64,000 bases of DNA from Pyrus communis (lineage: Eukaryota > Streptophyta > Magnoliopsida > Rosales > Rosaceae). Position numbers and translations under genes: made by a program. Shown here piece after piece: positions 18,563 through 30,308 of this stretch (within the stretch, counting starts at the first letter, position 1; every line of letters starts with the position of its first letter). The DNA lies in assembly GCF_963583255.1 (NCBI RefSeq), contig NC_084804.1, positions 16,062,723 to 16,126,722 on the forward strand, read 5' to 3'. The notes under the pieces are model-generated. The model made no database searches and was not told the origin of the DNA. It was given only the letters and a program-made list of their open reading frames with translations.

Positions 18563-20676
18563 TGATGTGATAAAAGATAGCACTCAAATTAAACCCTCTT
18601 TTTGACAATTGTAGTATAGATATAAGTAGGGATCGTTCTAGGCCGGGGATTAGGAGGGATTGCTAATCTAATGAAAATTTACTCAAAGATGTACAAATAT
18701 GCTTCAAAACATGTAAACAAACTCAAAAAATTCTTAACTAAACTTGTATGACTCAAAACAAACTTAAAAGACTTAAAACAACTAAAAACAATAAAAAAGA
18801 CTCAATTTAGACTCTAGGACTTAATTTGGACGAAAATACAATTGGTTTTGACTCAAAAGACTCAAAAACACACTTTTGGATAGATTTGAAACAAGTAAGT
18901 AAATGGGATTTGGTTTTGGACGAATTTAAGAGAAAAACAAGTAAATTAAAGACTTAAAACAGATTTTGACGAATTTGGGAAAAACCAATGGATGATTAAA
19001 TAGCCAAGGGATACTTTTCCACACATGATACATTTAAACATAAATTGATTTCCAGTTGCTTTTCCGATAAACCATGAACCTCAACACCCCAGATTAACTA
19101 TGACATCACTAATTAACCCTCAAATTTTCCTTAAGTTATTGGATTGGATGACATCATACGACAACCCAAAGCATTCTTCAAAAGTTCCCTACATGACATC
19201 ATAATAGAGATACAATCAAAAATCATTACGTTCAATGAAAATCATAAGTATTGACAAAGCACTTGTAACTATGACATCATGATACTCATGCTAGGAATTT
19301 ACTTAACATGATTGTGAAAACAACCTTAACTACTTGTGAATATAAGTTTGTGACGATTATGTGAAACTCCCTTATATTCTAGCACCAAATTCAAGCATGC
19401 AAATTAAGTAGGCCTCCCTAATCAACATACAAGAATAAGTTATCCATCAAACGGTTAAGTAAATTGCATTCACGATTTATGAAATCACAACTGGACTTAA
19501 TCAACTCATATTATAAATGTAATCATGGTTTCAAAGCATCCCTTAGCTAAAATGAGTTTAGCCTCTCATGTTCAGAACAAAACAAAGGAAAATAGGATTA
19601 AACATTGAAAACAAAAGATAGATTACACCTAAAAACGTTCCAATACTCCAACTTGAATGCACAAACGTCCAAGGCTTCTTCTTTTTTCTCTTCTTCCTTG
19701 CAAAGTCACGGCACAAGAGTCTAGGGTGATTTGTGGATGATTTTTCTGGGTTGTGAATGGATTTAGGAGGGTAGGGTGGTGCGGCAAAGGTTGGGAATGG
19801 TGTATGGAGGCTTGGGTGAAGGTATGGAAGTAGGAGAATGGTGGAAGGATTAATGGAGGGTTGTGGCAAAGACTTGTTTCTGTGTGAGTGAGGGCAGATT
19901 GTATGGAAGAGTGATTAGGGTTGAATGAAAGGTGCGGCCTTGGTATTTATTTGGGAGAAATAATCCCTCAAGTTTATTACATAGTTTAGGAAAGGATTTA
20001 ACCCCAAATCCCTAAGGAAAAGGAAACACAAAGTCAGAAATCAGAGGGAAAAGGAAGGTAACCTGCGACATTGGATTGCAAGAAAGGGAATGTGATTTAA
20101 ATACTAGAATTAGGCAAGGATTTGAGATAGAAAAGGTATGTGAGGTGCGGCATTAACTAGGGTGAAATAGGAATGTGGTTTAATAACTTAGAATAGGCAA
20201 CAATGGACCTCCCTTGCACAGCAAGGAAATGAAGCACTTATGGAATGCACGGCAAGGCACTTAGGTTGCAAGGGAAGCTTTATTTGTGTCCTAAAATACA
20301 TAAGGTACCTTCAAAATTGCTGGAATTTAGGGACATTTAGGATTAGGAAAGGTTAAACCAAAATAGGAAACCTTGACTTAATTTTCCTACTTCAAGTAGG
20401 AAACCTTCTTTGACTAGGATTCCTCTTGTGATTAGGAATCCTCTTGTGATTAGGAATCCTAACACCTTTAGGTCTTCAATTTCGTCCATTCCTTTTGCTC
20501 CAAGCATATGTTATCCATTCCAAATCCAATTTTGCTCCAAAATGCACCTTTTTGCTTCCTTAGCCATATGAACCTAAAAACACACGAAAATAGCTTAAAC
20601 TACTAAAATAACTATGAATTAACAACATAAATGCATGAAAACAAGCTAACTAAGTCGCCTAAATATGCTCCTATCA
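18563..20676 (-). mobile_element. 2.1-kb LTR-like insertion (probable solo LTR) in the Tat protease
   Basis: The insert begins TGATGTGATAAAAGATAGC and ends ATGCTCCTATCA on the plus strand. Flanks attct (18558-18562) and attcc (20677-20681) are a 5-bp TSD with one mismatch, and removing it rejoins the protease frame (TIF to HIIDARTSYN). On the minus strand it starts TGATAGGAGCATATTTAGG and ends in CA, like a retroviral LTR. It has no coding capacity. Repeated 'atgacatcat' phrases occur at 19100-19275. A solo LTR is the simplest reading; a non-autonomous element is possible. Confidence 0.75.
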
Positions 20677-23409
20677 ATTCCACATAATTGACGCAAGAAC
20701 TTCCTACAGCTTGCTCCTAGGAAGGCCTTAGATCCACGGAAATGGAGTGGTGCCATCCACCCTCCACTAATGCTTGAAATTCTACCGGGAAAGAGTAAAG
20801 GTGATCCAAGGTGATACTAAGCTATTCACAGAAGTCGAATCACACTTTGCAAATGCCAAGTTCTACATGGATGAAGACATGGGGCTCGAAGCTCTTCCAG
20901 AGGATATCAAATCCACGGGCAAAGTAGCACCTAGAAAACAAGAGTGGCAAGCCATGCCTAAGAAGCAAGAAGGGCAAGCTGTACCATCTTCAAGCAAAAA
21001 TGATGACGAGCCCGCTAAACCTACAATGACCAAAGGGAGTAGGACGCCTTCAAAAGGACTAAACACGCCCATATTCCGATACATCTCGATATCAAGAAGA
21101 AAGAATGGTCAATCCCCATTTGAAACTGGAGCAAGCAAAGCCAAGACACAACGGCACAAGGGTGATGTAAAATTGCTCAAAACAAATGCAGTTTTACCTC
21201 TGACACAGCTAAGCGATGGTAAGGTTGCAAAACCACCACAAGGCTTCATAAAAGCTCTGCCAAATGGGGTAGAACAAAGCTTTCTCCCAACCACGAGGAC
21301 CGAAGAAGGTTTTGATCCAAATGCCTACAAACTCATGTCGAAAGCTGGGTACAGCTTCCCTTCTTCTTCAAATCCTGGAAAAAATGTTGCAAACATTGTC
21401 AATGACAAAGAACGTAACCTCACCGAGACTCAAAAGAAGTTAAAGGAGCATGGTTATGGAGTTAACAACAACAAAGCTGGGCTTGGCTTCACACCAAATG
21501 CACCCATGAAGATTTCAAGCAAAGCAAAGAATGCTAGCGCTCAACACATTAGCTTGACCATTGAACAAGATCAAGAAAAGCCTAAACCCACCTATCGGAC
21601 GTCAGTCTTTGATAGGATGAATCGTTCAAAACCCATAATTTTGGCACTTAATTGCTTTGGTGGTCAAGACCGAACCTCCGTCTTCAAGAGGCTTAATACA
21701 CCAACATCCCAAAACTTTGTTTTCGAAAGTTGTCAAAGCCTAAGAAACAAAGCAAGACAGCTAGCTCTCTTCTGCGACAGTCGGTTTTGGAAAGACTTGA
21801 AAAAACCAAGAAGCTTTCAGGAAAGAGAAAGACAACTCCAAAAAAAGAAAAACTCGATGGTTTAGCAGAAAAAGATGACATTCAAAGCTCTATTCCTTCG
21901 AGGATGAAGCGGCAAGCAATCTTGGAGGTTAATAGGCCACTGAAAATAAAAAGGCGCACCATCATCCACACTAGACAATCTTCATGCCAACAAGCTCGAA
22001 AGAATAGCACTGAAGAGGAGGTTCAGGATGTTTTCCACATCACGATCCAAGAAGGCAAAGAAGACGAAGTCCCTAAGGAAGATGTCACTGCTGCACCACC
22101 ACAACTCGAAGATAGGGGGCAAGCCACGGTTGATGATATCAAGGAACTCAACTTAGGCACAAGCAAGGAGCCCAAACCTATCTTCGTAAGTGCGCTGCTA
22201 AATGTAGATGAGATAGATGAGTACTACGAACTGTTATTAGAGTACAAAGACGTCTTTGCCTGGACATACAAGGAAGTGCCCGACCTTGACCCTATCATCT
22301 CTGTGCATCGTCTTGCAGTTAAGCCTGGAACACGATCGATTAAGCAAACTCAAAAACGCTATTGATCCGAGCTCACCTATAAATTGAGGTCGAGATTGAC
22401 AAGCTAATCGAAGCAGGCTTCATTCGAGAGGTGCAATACCCCAAGTGGATCTCCAACATCGTCATTGTCCTTAAGAAATCTGGACAAATACGTGTTTGCG
22501 TAGACTTTCGGGACCTCAACAATACTTTCCCAAAGGACGACTTCCCTTTGCCAATCATCGAAATCATGGTGGACGCAACCACCGGCCGCGAGGTACTATC
22601 ATTCATGGATGGCTCTTCCGGATACAATCAAATTCTCATGGCTCTCGAAGACAAGGAACTAACAGCCTTCCGCACCCCAAAAGGTGTCTACTGCTACAAG
22701 GTGATGCCCTTTGCTCTGAAGAACGCCTGAGCTACTTATCAACGCGCAATGCAGAAAATCTTTAATGACATGCTACACAAGAACGTAGAATGTTACGTAG
22801 ATGATGTGGTGGTCAAGACAAATAAAAGATTAGATCACTTGAAGGATTTGCAAATAGTGTTCGAAAGGTTGCGAAAATACAACCTCAAGATGAACCCGTT
22901 AAAGTGTGCATTTGGCGTCACCTCTGGAAAGTTCCTCGGCTTCATTGTCAAGCACCGTGGCATTGAAGTGGACCAATCAAAGATCAAGGCCATTCAAAAC
23001 ATGCCTAAGCCAAGAAACCTGCACGAGCTGAAAAGTCTACAAGGATGGCTAGCTTTCATCAGACGCTTCATCTCCAACCTTGCAAGGCGTTGTCAACCGT
23101 TCAGCCGATTCATGAAGAAAATGTTATGTTCGTATGGGACGAAGCATGCCACAATGCTTTTGAAAGCATAAAAAGTATTTATCAAGTCCACTTGTCCTAG
23201 GGGCGCCTGTGCCTAAAAAGCCGCTCATATTGTACATCGTCACTCAGGAAAGTTCAGTTGGAGCACTCTTGGCGCAAGAGAATGAATCCTAGAAAGAATG
23301 AGCTTTTTATTACCTCAGTCGAACTCTCACCGGCGCTGAGTTGAACTACTCCCCAATAAAAAAGACGTGTCTCGCCTTGGTGTTCGCCATTTAGAAGCTT
23401 AGATATTAC
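20677..23409 (+). pseudogene. Tat protease end, reverse transcriptase and RNase H 1
   Basis: After the protease end (SYNLLLGRPW-type segment at about 20700), a 363-codon linker frame (20774-21865) gives way by frameshift to 21730-22365 and then to RT in a third frame from about 22380. RT motifs: VCVDFRDLNN (22494-22523), the FMDGSSGYNQI block (22600-22640), YVDDVVVKT (22795-22821) and LKCAFGV then GKFLGFIV (22900-22950). RNase H 1 runs from about 23195 (VTQESSVGALLAQ) to 23600 with stops at 23290 and 23392. The RT motif B Gln-Gly block has a TGA at 22728. Function when intact: cDNA synthesis. Confidence 0.92.
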
Positions 23410-24274
23410 ATGCATGCTTACACCATCCACTTGGTTGCTAAAGCTGACCCGGTCAAATACGTCATGTCCAAACTAGTTTTGACAGGGCGACTAGCTAAAT
23501 GGGCGTTACTTCTCAATCAATATGAGATCATCTACATCCCAGCTAAAGCCGTCAAGGGACAAGCACTAGCAGACTTCCTCATCGATCATCCGATCCCAGC
23601 CAATTGGAAAATCTCAGACGATTTGCCCGACGATGAGGTGTTCTACATCGACATCTTCCCGACATGGATGATGTTCTTCGACGGATCTGCACGAGCAAAA
23701 AGAGGGGGCAGAAGTAGTATTCATGTCATCGCAAAGGTAAATACTACCTTACTCCTTCCAATTGAGTGAGTTATGCTCCAACAATTTCCCTGAGTACCAA
23801 GCGCTGATCATCGGGCTCCAAATGGCGATCAACATGGAAATCACAACTCTTGAGGTATATAGCTATTCCAAGATCATAATCAATCAACTCTTAACTGAAT
23901 ATGAGGTGAGGAAAGATGATCTTGTCCCATACTTTCGACTGGCAACTCAACTGCTACAAAAGTTTGAGGCCGTGACACTAGAACATATGCCAAGAAAGGA
24001 AAATCAAATGGTAGACACTCTCGCCAATCTAGCCTCGAGTATGACACTAGAAAAAGATAAAGCTGCAGACGTGCCAGTTTACCAAAGATGGGTGATCCTG
24101 CTCATTACTGAAATGCTACTGGATGATACAAATGTCATCTCAGTACTTCCAGTCGACGCTGAAGAGTGGAGACAGCCGCTGATCGACTACTTGGAGCACG
24201 AAAAGCTTCCAGATGATCATAAACACCGCTCCGAAATATGTCAACGAACACCCCGCTTCCTTTACTACAAATGA
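23410..24274 (+). pseudogene. Tat second (archaeal-type) RNase H
   Basis: The frame 23410-23769 ends RNase H 1 and its connection segment (KWALLLNQYEI, ADFLIDHP). It begins the second RNase H with FFDGSARAKRGG (about 23672-23707). After a frameshift near 23762, NNFPEYQALIIGLQMA and the MPRKENQMVDTLANLAS motif (about 23988-24035) complete the fold. Presence of this extra domain separates Tat elements from Athila and chromoviruses. Confidence 0.9.
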
Positions 24275-25414
24275 ACACTCTACCGACGCTCTTTTGAAGG
24301 GATACTGTTAAGATGTCTAGGCAAGGAAAAAGCCAATCAAGCCATGGAAGCGGCACACTCAAGTGTGTGCAAAGTGCATCAGGCTAGACCAAAGCTGCAT
24401 TTCCAGCTTAAAAGAATGGGTTACTACTAGACAAGCATGGTGAAGGATTACTTGGAACATGCCAAAAGGTGCCAAGCCTGCCAATTCCACACCAACTTCA
24501 TACATCAACCGCATGAACCATTACACTCTACAGCTTCTTCATGGCCATTCGACGTATGGGGATTGGACGTTGTAAGACCAATTACGCCAAAGTTATATGT
24601 AGGAGAAGCTTACATCCTAGCTGCAACTGATTACTTCTCCAAGTGGGCTGAAGCCATACCCCTGAGGAAAGTCAAGAAGGAAACTGTCGTCCGTTTCATC
24701 AAAAAACATTTCATCCACCGATATGGTGTACCTCACTACATTATCACTGACAACGGAAAACAGTTCTCCAACCGACTCGTAGACGAGCTCTGCGAGAAAT
24801 ACAAGTTCAAACAGTACAAGTCTTCCATGTATCATGCTCCGGCCAACGGTCTTGCAGAAATATTTAACAAGACGCTATGCAACCTCTTGAAGAAGGTAAT
24901 CAGCCAAACAAAGAGAGATTGGCATGAAAGAATAAGTAAAGCACTTTGGGCATATAGGACTACACATAGGACTCCCACCCAAGCTACGCCATATTCTCTC
25001 GTATACGGCATAGAAACTGTTCTACCGCTTGAAAGTTAAATCCCCTCACTAAGGATGGCTATACAAGAAGGCTTGACTGATGAAGAAAATACAAAGTTGC
25101 GCCTTCAAGAGCTGGAAGCGCTGGATGAAAGAAGGCACAAAGCTCAACAACACTTGGAATGCTACCAAGCACGGCTATCCAAGGCATTCAACAAGAAAGT
25201 CCGCCCAAGGTCCTTCCAAACTGAAGATCTCGTCCTCGAATTGTGTAGGCCTATCATCACAACTCACAAGACAAAAAGAAAGTTCACATAAAAGTGGGAT
25301 GGACCATACGTAATGCAAGAGGTCTACACCAACGATGCCTATTTAATCACGACAGAAGATGGCCTGAAGATCGGCCCTATCAATGGCAGATTCTTGAAGC
25401 GTTACTACCCTTAA
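24275..25414 (+). pseudogene. Tat integrase
   Basis: The zinc-binding HHCC region is at about 24370-24480 (ending CQACQFH). The catalytic core carries the first Asp in WGLDVV (about 24557-24574), the second Asp in IITDNGKQFSN (about 24743-24775) and the Glu in NGLAEIFNKT (about 24845-24875), where relatives have AE(A/S)(T/S)NK. The 200-codon frame 24437-25039 is the longest intact piece. The C-terminal domain continues in other frames to KRYYP and a stop at about 25412-25414 (LVLELCRP, KWDGPYVMQEV). It would insert cDNA into the chromosome. Confidence 0.93.
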
Positions 25415-25708
25415 AGCAAACGCACCACGCTCATGGCCCGCAAGAGCATAAACTGTGTACGACAAAATCATCATCAAAACCATCACTCATTTGAACTACG
25501 TCATGACTTGATCCCTCCTCAACCGAGGGTATGTAGGCAACTTGAAATTTCAAAACTTCAAGTACAATTACATCATTAAAAAAAAAAAAAAAAAACGCAA
25601 ACACTTTGAAGAATAAAGAGCAAATTCAAAATGTGAATACTCTATTTCTTTAAAATAAAGGATTTGGCTACAAAGATTAAAAGCAAATAAAGCTTAATGA
25701 AGACATTA
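25415..25708. other. Tat element spacer after pol
   Basis: Noncoding stretch with an A-tract (25579-25595) between the plus-strand integrase stop and the end of the antisense PMD-like gene. The two genes converge here. Confidence 0.6.
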
Positions 25709-28700
25709 CTAGAGAACTATGTTCCTAAAACTACAAAAACAATCCTCAAGCAGGCATTCCAAAGTCTTCAAAGTCTCCACATCGGTGGGAGACAAGGTAG
25801 GCAACTCCATAGCCATGCCTTTCTCTTGCTCTAGGCTTGACATCTCCTTTTGGTACTGAGAAATCGTAGCTTCCTGCTACGAGAGAACACCTTCAAGTTG
25901 TGATGCTTCGATTCCCAACTGCTCTCCCTCTCGCTCCAACGTTTCTCGACGCACTTGGACAGAAGCTAAGGAGGTCCCTGTGACTTGATAATCTTTCGAA
26001 AGAGCTTGCTACGAAGATCGAACTTGGACAATTGATAAATCCATTGCCACAAGTTGTTGAGCTCTAACATCTGGACTCAACTTCTTCGAGGAAATATCAC
26101 GGAAGGAAGAATACTCAGTCGAGGCGGCCATAAGTTCAGCAATCTAAACCCTTAAAGGCGAGGAATCAACGTTAAGGTTGTCAATCCCAGAAACAAGTTT
26201 CGACAAGTCCTCCTTGAGCAACCCAAGGTCTTCCTATGGGCACTTTGAGTTCTTCTCCTTAATATGGTTTTTGACATCTATGGTTGCATTAAGTCTAATG
26301 CGATGGATAAGCTGCTCAGTACCATGAAGGTTCGACCCTCTTAAAGAGATCTCAGAGCTAGCTGGAAAAGATGTTGGACGCATGATGGGCCCTTGCATAC
26401 CCTCACCTGCACACTGCAAATTAAGGCAACTTTGCGGATTCGGAATAAGTTGTGCATCAGACGGATCCCCAACCTCCTCGTTTATAGGTAAATTACGTCC
26501 AAGTAGCATCTCCATATAGGAATGAACGCCTCCGTTCACTAGATCAAAAGAACAAGAGGGCCCAGCCTAAACAAGACAAAGAAAGATGTTAGAAATCAAA
26601 GCTAAAACAGTGAAAGCAAAAGAAATCATAAGAAAGAAGGAAATATGTACATCTTTCTCAAGTGACACACAACCATCAAATTGAGGAAGCCTAAACACTT
26701 CTTTCTTCTTATAACGAAAATTGACGTCGCTGTCAGCATGAGCACCTTCAAGTGGTCGCTTGTTTATAATTTGTTGACGCTGCTGCAAAACAAGTCCACC
26801 TTCGCACGAATCAACTTCATCACCTGACTCTTCATAAGCATCCAGATGTTGAGGAGACAAGCACCGGCGCTGAAGAGCTAAAACCAGAGGTCTATCTTGC
26901 AAAAAAGCTGCAGTGGCACAATAAAGAGGTACTAGCTATGCAGGAATCACAAAACAACCTTCTATCGGCGCATAATTACGAGAATGAGAAGAATTAGTAC
27001 CGCTTGCCATCCCCAAGTTTTCATAATGTAACTTTGACCACCAATTTATGTAAGAGCGGGTCACTGGGTTGTTCTTAAACTCATCCTTGGCCGGCAGGAT
27101 GATAGAAGCATTTGTACATGAACGGGAACAAAACTCCCAATGCATATACGCGGCTTGCAGAAATTCCGATTGGGCATTTTCCTTCAACTTGCCTGGCACA
27201 TGTTAGACAAAACCAAATTGCCTGCTGAGACGATGGGGACTATACGGCTGACCAATGCATCGGTCTCCTTGTCGCAAAGAAACATACCCCGGGCGAAGAC
27301 TTATAAGATAAAACAAGTCTGAGAAGTAAAGATGCAAATCGTCTTTGATTCCTCGCCACGCCGAGGCAACTTTCGCTAGGTGGTCCATCTTCAAGCCTTC
27401 ACAACTTCTGTACAACGCTTATGCCTGTGAATCATCAAGGCTCTTCATGGAAAGCACGCCAGAATACTTCACCATCAAAGGCCCCAACTTGACTGAAGTT
27501 AATGAAGAAGGCCCTGGTTTGCCTAAAGATGACATAGAAAAATGAGTGTCAAAGTACTCACCCAACCAACCGTACACAAAGTGGTAGGGAAGCACTGCAG
27601 CACGATCTTCAGTATTTGCCGAGTTTGAAACAATACTCAAGCCCTGGTAAATGTTAGCTAAAACCGGAATTGCAAGGCTAAAAGATTCGCCTACCGCCAT
27701 CTTGCTAGCAACTTTAAAGACTTCGGGACGGATAAAGTTAACATCGTTTTTGGGGAAAACAAACTTACAGAGCCAACAAGCTAAGAAAGCGGCTAGGTAA
27801 TATTCTTCCAAATACTCTAACACTATGCTAGAATCCTCAAATGCCCTCAACTCGGCAGGGCTACGGCGCCCAGCTGAACCAATGACACTGGACGGATCCA
27901 AGTTTCCCTTAGGCATGGTTGTCTTGTTGCGGCCACTTTTCTTCGAATGCCTCTTGTACTTCATGGGATCATAATACCAAAATCGGATCCATGAAGAAAT
28001 CTTCACACCTGACTTACTTTGAGCTTATGGTACGCCCAGAACAAATAGCGGCAGCTCGCAGGCAATCCTCGACTGTTGCGATGAGAAAACTCCTTCGCGC
28101 TAGGAACAACCTTATCATAAAACTTTCCTTGGATCGGCAAGCCTCCTATCTTGTGAAGATCCCAAAGTGAAATCGACATCTCCCCTTGAGACGTGTGAAG
28201 TGTATTGGTCACTGAACACCAATGCTCAAAGAATGCACGAAGGACGGAAGGATGGCGATCATAACTGAACAAAGACGCATAGAAAACATGATAAAGGCCT
28301 ACGTTGGTAAGTACATCTTTGGAGTGGCTCAAGACATCTTCAAGCCATTCCCAGTAAAACTCAGCAAAGGCAGCTTCTCCAATAGTCGACAAAGTGCTAC
28401 TCCAAGTCACAACTCCATTACGGATACGATCGCCAAGAAGCTCAAACAAAGCCGGAGAATTATCACGCATGATGCGAAGGGTTCAAGATGAGAATTCTCG
28501 ATGTACACACATTCTCCTTTGTATTTGGTCGACAAAAAACTGTCACCTCCCAAGACACTTCAGAAAACCACGACTTTATATGCATCGAGTTGTCTTTTGC
28601 AGGAAAGGTAAGTGCCTTAGAGCCTGACAATGACGCACAAAGCTTCAATGTCGTTCCCCTATCTTGCGAATAACCTTCTTTCGCAAGAATGGTGATGGTG

Positions 28701-28729
28701 TTGCTCTTAAAACACTTGAAAAATACCAT
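25709..28729 (-). pseudogene. Antisense plant mobile domain (PMD)-like gene of the Tat element
   Basis: Read on the minus strand from an ATG at 28729 (MVFFKCFKSNTITILAKEG). The first 85 codons join, after a frameshift near 28480, FELLGDRIRNGVVTWSSTL, then FYWEWLEDVLSHSKDV, SVLRAFFEHW and ISLWDLHKIGGLPI. These are the core motifs of PMD/aminotransferase-like proteins (PF10536). A second frame change at about 28006 leads to one long frame (28006-26651) with only a few stops. A canonical intron follows (26650-26567), then an exon rich in Gln/Glu/Leu heptads ending at stop 25709-25711. PMD proteins of plants are host factors in silencing and genome maintenance, and related domains are carried by mobile elements. 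This copy is dead. It is not an unrelated host insertion, because no TSD or LTR boundary surrounds it. Confidence 0.82.
26567..26650 (-). other. Intron in the antisense PMD-like gene
   Basis: On the minus strand the segment starts GTACATATTTCC and ends CTTTGTCTTGTTTAG, 84 nt, T-rich. It separates two exons that are in the same frame at a codon boundary (exon ends EKD, next begins AGPSCSFD). The frame would stop inside the unspliced segment. Confidence 0.75.
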
Positions 28730-28780
28730 GGCAGCAGCGGCAAAGAACCCACGGCAAGTAGCAAAGCCAGTGTGCAAGAC

Positions 28781-29530
28781 AACGTCACCACCGAGGAAAG
28801 TTGTGACCAAAATGCACTACACAGCATAAACTCGTTGCAGTCTTTTGTACAACCCCACACGGTAAAAGTGACATACTGGAACGAGCTCCAAGCAACAACA
28901 GCAAAAAGCTCACGGCAAGTAGCAAGGTCAGTGTGCATGGCAACGTCACCACCAAGGAAAGTTGTGACCAAAAGGCACTACACAGCATAAACTCGCTGCA
29001 GTCTTTTGCATAACCCTACACAGTAAAAGTGACGCGCTGGAACGAGCTCCAAGCAACAACGGCAAAGAGCCCACGGCAAGTAGGAAGGTCAGTGTGCACG
29101 ACAACGTCACCACCGAGGAAAGTTATGACCATAAGGCGCTACACAGCATAAACTCGCTGCAGTCTTTTGCACAACCTCACACGGTAGAAGTGACGCATTG
29201 GAATGAGCTCCAAGTAGCAGTGACAAAGAGACCATGGCAAGCGGCAAGAGGCACGGCAACGTCACCATTGAGGAAAGTTGTGACCAAAATGCACCACACA
29301 GCATAAACTCGCTGCAGTCTTTTGTACAACCCCACACGGTAAAAGTGACACAGTGCAACAAGCTTCAAGCAGCGGCAAGAGGCACGGCAACATCACCACC
29401 GAGGAAAGTTATGACCAAAAAGCACTACGCAGCATAAACTCGCTGCAGTCTTTTGCACAACCCCACACGGTAAAAGTGACGTACTGTAACAAGCTCCTAG
29501 CACCAAGACTCAAGGCGACGGCAGCAAGGG
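28781..29530. repeat. 161-bp tandem repeats in the Tat 3' region
   Basis: Units start with aacgtcaccacc at 28781, 28942, 29103, 29258 and 29389, giving periods of 161, 161, 155 and 131 bp. Each contains gcataaactcgctgcagtc and cacacggtaaaagtgac. Later copies carry deletions. The block lies directly upstream of the antisense PMD start. Frames through it are repeat artefacts. Confidence 0.92.
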
Positions 29531-29636
29531 CAATGTGCACGACAAGAGAGAGATATATGTAGAAGATGTACAATTCCTCATACATTTGGTCTTTCTTATA
29601 TAGGAAAATGAAGATGCAAAATGACAAATCAAAAAC

Positions 29637-30015
29637 CTCCACTTACTTCACCTACAACCTCCACTCATTTCACCTACAACATCCACTCATTTCACCTACA
29701 TCATCCACTTACTTCACCTACAATCATCACTCATTTCACCCACAACATCCACTCATTTCACCTACATCATCCACTTACTTCACCTACAATCTCCACTTAT
29801 TTCACCTATATCATCCACTTACTTCACCTACAACCTCCACTCATTTCACCTACAACATCCACTTACTTCACCTACAATCTCCATTCATTTCACCCACAAC
29901 ATCCACTTACTTCACCTACAATCTCCACTCATTTCACCCACAACATCCACTTACTTCACGTACAATCCCCACTCATTTCACCTACATCATCCACTTACTT
30001 CACCTACAACATCCG
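29637..30015. repeat. 22-bp minisatellite in the Tat 3' region
   Basis: About 17 copies of a 22-bp unit, consensus ctccacttacttcacctaca plus two bases, alternate with cattt/actta variants. The two long overlapping open frames here (29566-30084, 29621-30073) arise because the unit lacks stops. Confidence 0.93.
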
Positions 30016-30069
30016 CTACATAGTGGGCATTCATTTACCATCCATTCACCATCCATTTTCACAACAAAT

Positions 30070-30305
30070 CTAGAATTTACATAACCAAAAAAATAAAAAT
30101 AAAAAATAAAAATAAAAATAAAAATAAATAAATAAAGAAAAAAAAAATGTACATTGAGTCAAATAAAAGCTCATTTATTGATATCTCTGAAAAAAAATTA
30201 TAGAAATGTGGATGTACATGAGTTAAAAAATAAAATAAAAAATAAAATAATTAAAAACATAATTATAAATAAAAAATAAAAAAAAATAAAAAAAGAAGAA
30301 AAGAG
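30070..30305. repeat. A-rich (AAAAT)n simple sequence
   Basis: Mostly aaaaataaaaat-type repeats on the plus strand, immediately downstream of the antisense coiled-coil ORF. Confidence 0.85.
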
Positions 30306-30308
30306 CCT

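Noticed and set aside
28781..29530. CRISPR-like array
   Set aside because: The units are 130-161 bp, adjacent without unique spacers, in a plant retrotransposon.
29566..30084. Two long plus-strand ORFs (150-172 codons)
   Set aside because: They are translations of a 22-bp minisatellite.
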